A stretch of DNA of 64,000 bases, from positions 1 to 64,000 of the forward strand of contig JAUCBJ010004427.1 in NCBI GenBank assembly GCA_032718475.1, in the 5' to 3' direction. Positions 62,630 to 64,000 of this stretch are shown here, in pieces. The number at the start of each line of letters is the position of its first letter. Position 1 is the stretch's first letter. The DNA is from Nemertoderma westbladi (Eukaryota > Xenacoelomorpha > Nemertodermatida > Nemertodermatidae). The translations under genes were made by a program, and so were the position numbers. Under the pieces are notes generated by a model. The model searched no databases and was not told where the DNA came from. It worked only from the letters and a program-made list of their open reading frames with translations.

Positions 62630-64000
62630 TCACGTTAGGGAGTCCCTAGATGTTTGAGGAATTAGGGAGGTGGTCGTGGGAAGAGTGTCTTGCCTTCCAT
62701 AGTTCCCGGAGAGTTCTCTGTCTCTTTCCAGTAAACATAAACGACCAACTGGGCGATTGAGTTGTTGCGTCTCAAAGATGATGCCTGGCTTCTTGAAGTT
62801 ACGCCGCATGACGATGAGTTCTACCGAGCGTACTAAACCATCATCTGAAATGTGTGTCTCGATGATACGACCTGTCTGCCACCGTTTACGTGGGAGGTCT
62901 GGATCTACAATAAGCACCATATCTCCGGCGCTGACGTTTTCTTGCTGCGCAAACCACTTAGTTCGAAGTTGTAGCGTGGGCAGATAATGTTTCTCGAAAT
63001 GGTCAGCGAAACGACGGGATAGCAACTGCATAAGTTGCCAAGTTCGACGGCAGTATTCGTCTCCGTCGGCAATCTCCGATCGTGGGAGCATGGCTACAGG
63101 TTTCTTCAGTAGGAAGTGCGCGGGTGTTAGCGCTTCCAGGGAATCGGGACTCGATAAGACTGGCATAAGCGGTCTCTCGTTGAGATAGGCAGCGATTTCC
63201 TCCATTAACGTCCGCAAAAGTTCGTCGGTGAGATACGCGCGGCATGGCACTATAAAGTGAAATGCGGTTTTGACACTTCGAATTAATCTCTCCCAACTTC
63301 CTCCCCACCAAGGGGCGTCGGCAGCGTTGAAGGTCCAGCTAGACGCTGTTATCCTTAGCTGGTCATCCACCTGTCTTTGGTTCCAGTCCTTCACGTAAGC
63401 CTGTATCTCGTTGTTGGCACCTATGAAGTTCGTTCCTTTATCCGATCTCATGGTATTACTCGTCCCGAAGCGAGCGATCTGTCGTCGTAAACTTAAGACG
63501 AAGCTGTTAGTAGATAGATCGTTCACCATATCGAGATGGATGGCTCTGCAGGTCATGCACACGAAGATGACACACCATCTCTTGACTATAGTCCTCGCAC
63601 GATATACTTCAATAGGGCCAAATAAATCTACACCAGTATTAGTAAAAGGTGGTTCATAGAAGCTTACTCGTTCCCTAGGTAATTCTGCCTCTCGTTGTGT
63701 TAAAGGCCTACTGAATGCTTTCCTACAGGGTATGCAGTTCCTAAGAACTTGGTTCAGAGCTCTACGGGGTTTATCAAAATAATAGCGAGTTCGAATTTCG
63801 CTAAGAATTCGTTCTCTACCAGCATGATAAAGTTTACCGTGAACGTCTACAATCATCTTGATTTGTACTTCAAGATTTCTAATAAGTATGGGGAATTTGG
63901 TGTCAAAGGATAAGGGCACATTGGTGAGTCTTCCTCCAACACGTATTAACCCATCTATCATTGTGCTCGAGAATCGATCCCTTAAGCGCATCTGCGGATT
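62630..64000 (-). CDS. pol: BEL-3 pol, integrase and C terminus (partial at window edge)
   Basis: An open frame running from the window edge to TGA at 62630. It has zinc ligands of the H2C2 region (VDVHGKLYHAGRERIL, CIPC), GVDLFGP (first Asp), SDKGTNFIGA (second Asp intact, unlike BEL-1), WGGSWERL (Glu), then the DUF5641-like end (YLPTLQLRTKWF, GDMVLIVDPDLPRKRW). It ends with the family C terminus (SGNYGRQDTLP). No stop or shift is visible here. RT and RNase H would lie beyond 64000. Confidence 0.88.
   Translation of the reverse strand, partial: NPQMRLRDRFSSTMIDGLIRVGGRLTNVPLSFDTKFPILIRNLEVQIKMIVDVHGKLYHAGRERILSEIRTRYYFDKPRRALNQVLRNCIPCRKAFSRPLTQREAELPRERVSFYEPPFTNTGVDLFGPIEVYRARTIVKRWCVIFVCMTCRAIHLDMVNDLSTNSFVLSLRRQIARFGTSNTMRSDKGTNFIGANNEIQAYVKDWNQRQVDDQLRITASSWTFNAADAPWWGGSWERLIRSVKTAFHFIVPCRAYLTDELLRTLMEEIAAYLNERPLMPVLSSPDSLEALTPAHFLLKKPVAMLPRSEIADGDEYCRRTWQLMQLLSRRFADHFEKHYLPTLQLRTKWFAQQENVSAGDMVLIVDPDLPRKRWQTGRIIETHISDDGLVRSVELIVMRRNFKKPGIIFETQQLNRPVGRLCLLERDRELSGNYGRQDTLPTTTSLIPQTSRDSLT

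Larger units (their letters stand above)
58302..64000 (-). mobile_element. BEL-3: BEL/Pao element, continues past the window
   Basis: A 3' LTR (58302-59609), ORF3, conserved non-coding region and the integrase/C-terminal end of pol, open to the window edge. The first LTR bases TGTACGCGC follow ACAAC (58297-58301), the likely target duplication if it inserted into the BEL-2 LTR. Confidence 0.85.

Overview
The window is an animal genome segment made almost entirely of transposable elements. BEL/Pao retrotransposons and BEN-domain proteins, both present, are restricted to or centred on Metazoa, and nothing bacterial is seen. I cannot name the species. The DNA is AT-rich and I recognise no single-copy host gene.

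Left part (1-21948). A tandem array of a ~2.97-kb unit is seen as the tail of one unit (1-76), two full units (15955-18918 and 18919-21886) and a 62-bp start of another (21887-21948). The array is split at a unit junction by a ~15.9-kb DNA transposon (77-15951) flanked by GCG on both sides. It encodes a CACTA/EnSpm-type (tnp2/Transposase_21) transposase and, upstream of it on the same strand, a BEN-domain protein. Inside it lie a 6.4-kb long-inverted-repeat (foldback) element with CTAC duplications, a hAT-type element in each foldback arm (8-bp duplications ACTATTAC and CTGTTGAT), and an RTE-like LINE fragment carrying a third hAT-type element (GTCATGGG).

Right part (21949-64000). This is a nested stack. 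LINE A (CR1/L2-like, + strand) is split by LINE B (RTE-like, - strand). LINE B is split by BEL-1, a BEL/Pao element with 1145-bp LTRs and TGAGC duplications (23883-44165). BEL-1 pol is split near its 3' end by a compact Ty3/Gypsy-like element with apparently identical 287-bp LTRs and CAAAC duplications (28251-32868). The 3' end of LINE A is followed by BEL-2 (47763-58301 and probably beyond), an internally deleted relative. BEL-3 (58302 to past the window end) appears to sit inside the 5' LTR of BEL-2.

Each BEL copy reads on the - strand as 5' LTR, ~2.2-kb leader with tandem repeats, gag-pol, ~1.5-1.6 kb non-coding DNA, a third ORF, then 3' LTR. The third ORF occupies the position where env lies in retroviruses, but it carries a zinc knuckle and a strongly basic tail and shows no evident signal peptide or membrane segment. 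All three BEL copies are broken. The Gypsy-like element is almost intact and has a recognisable -1 frameshift signal between gag and pol.
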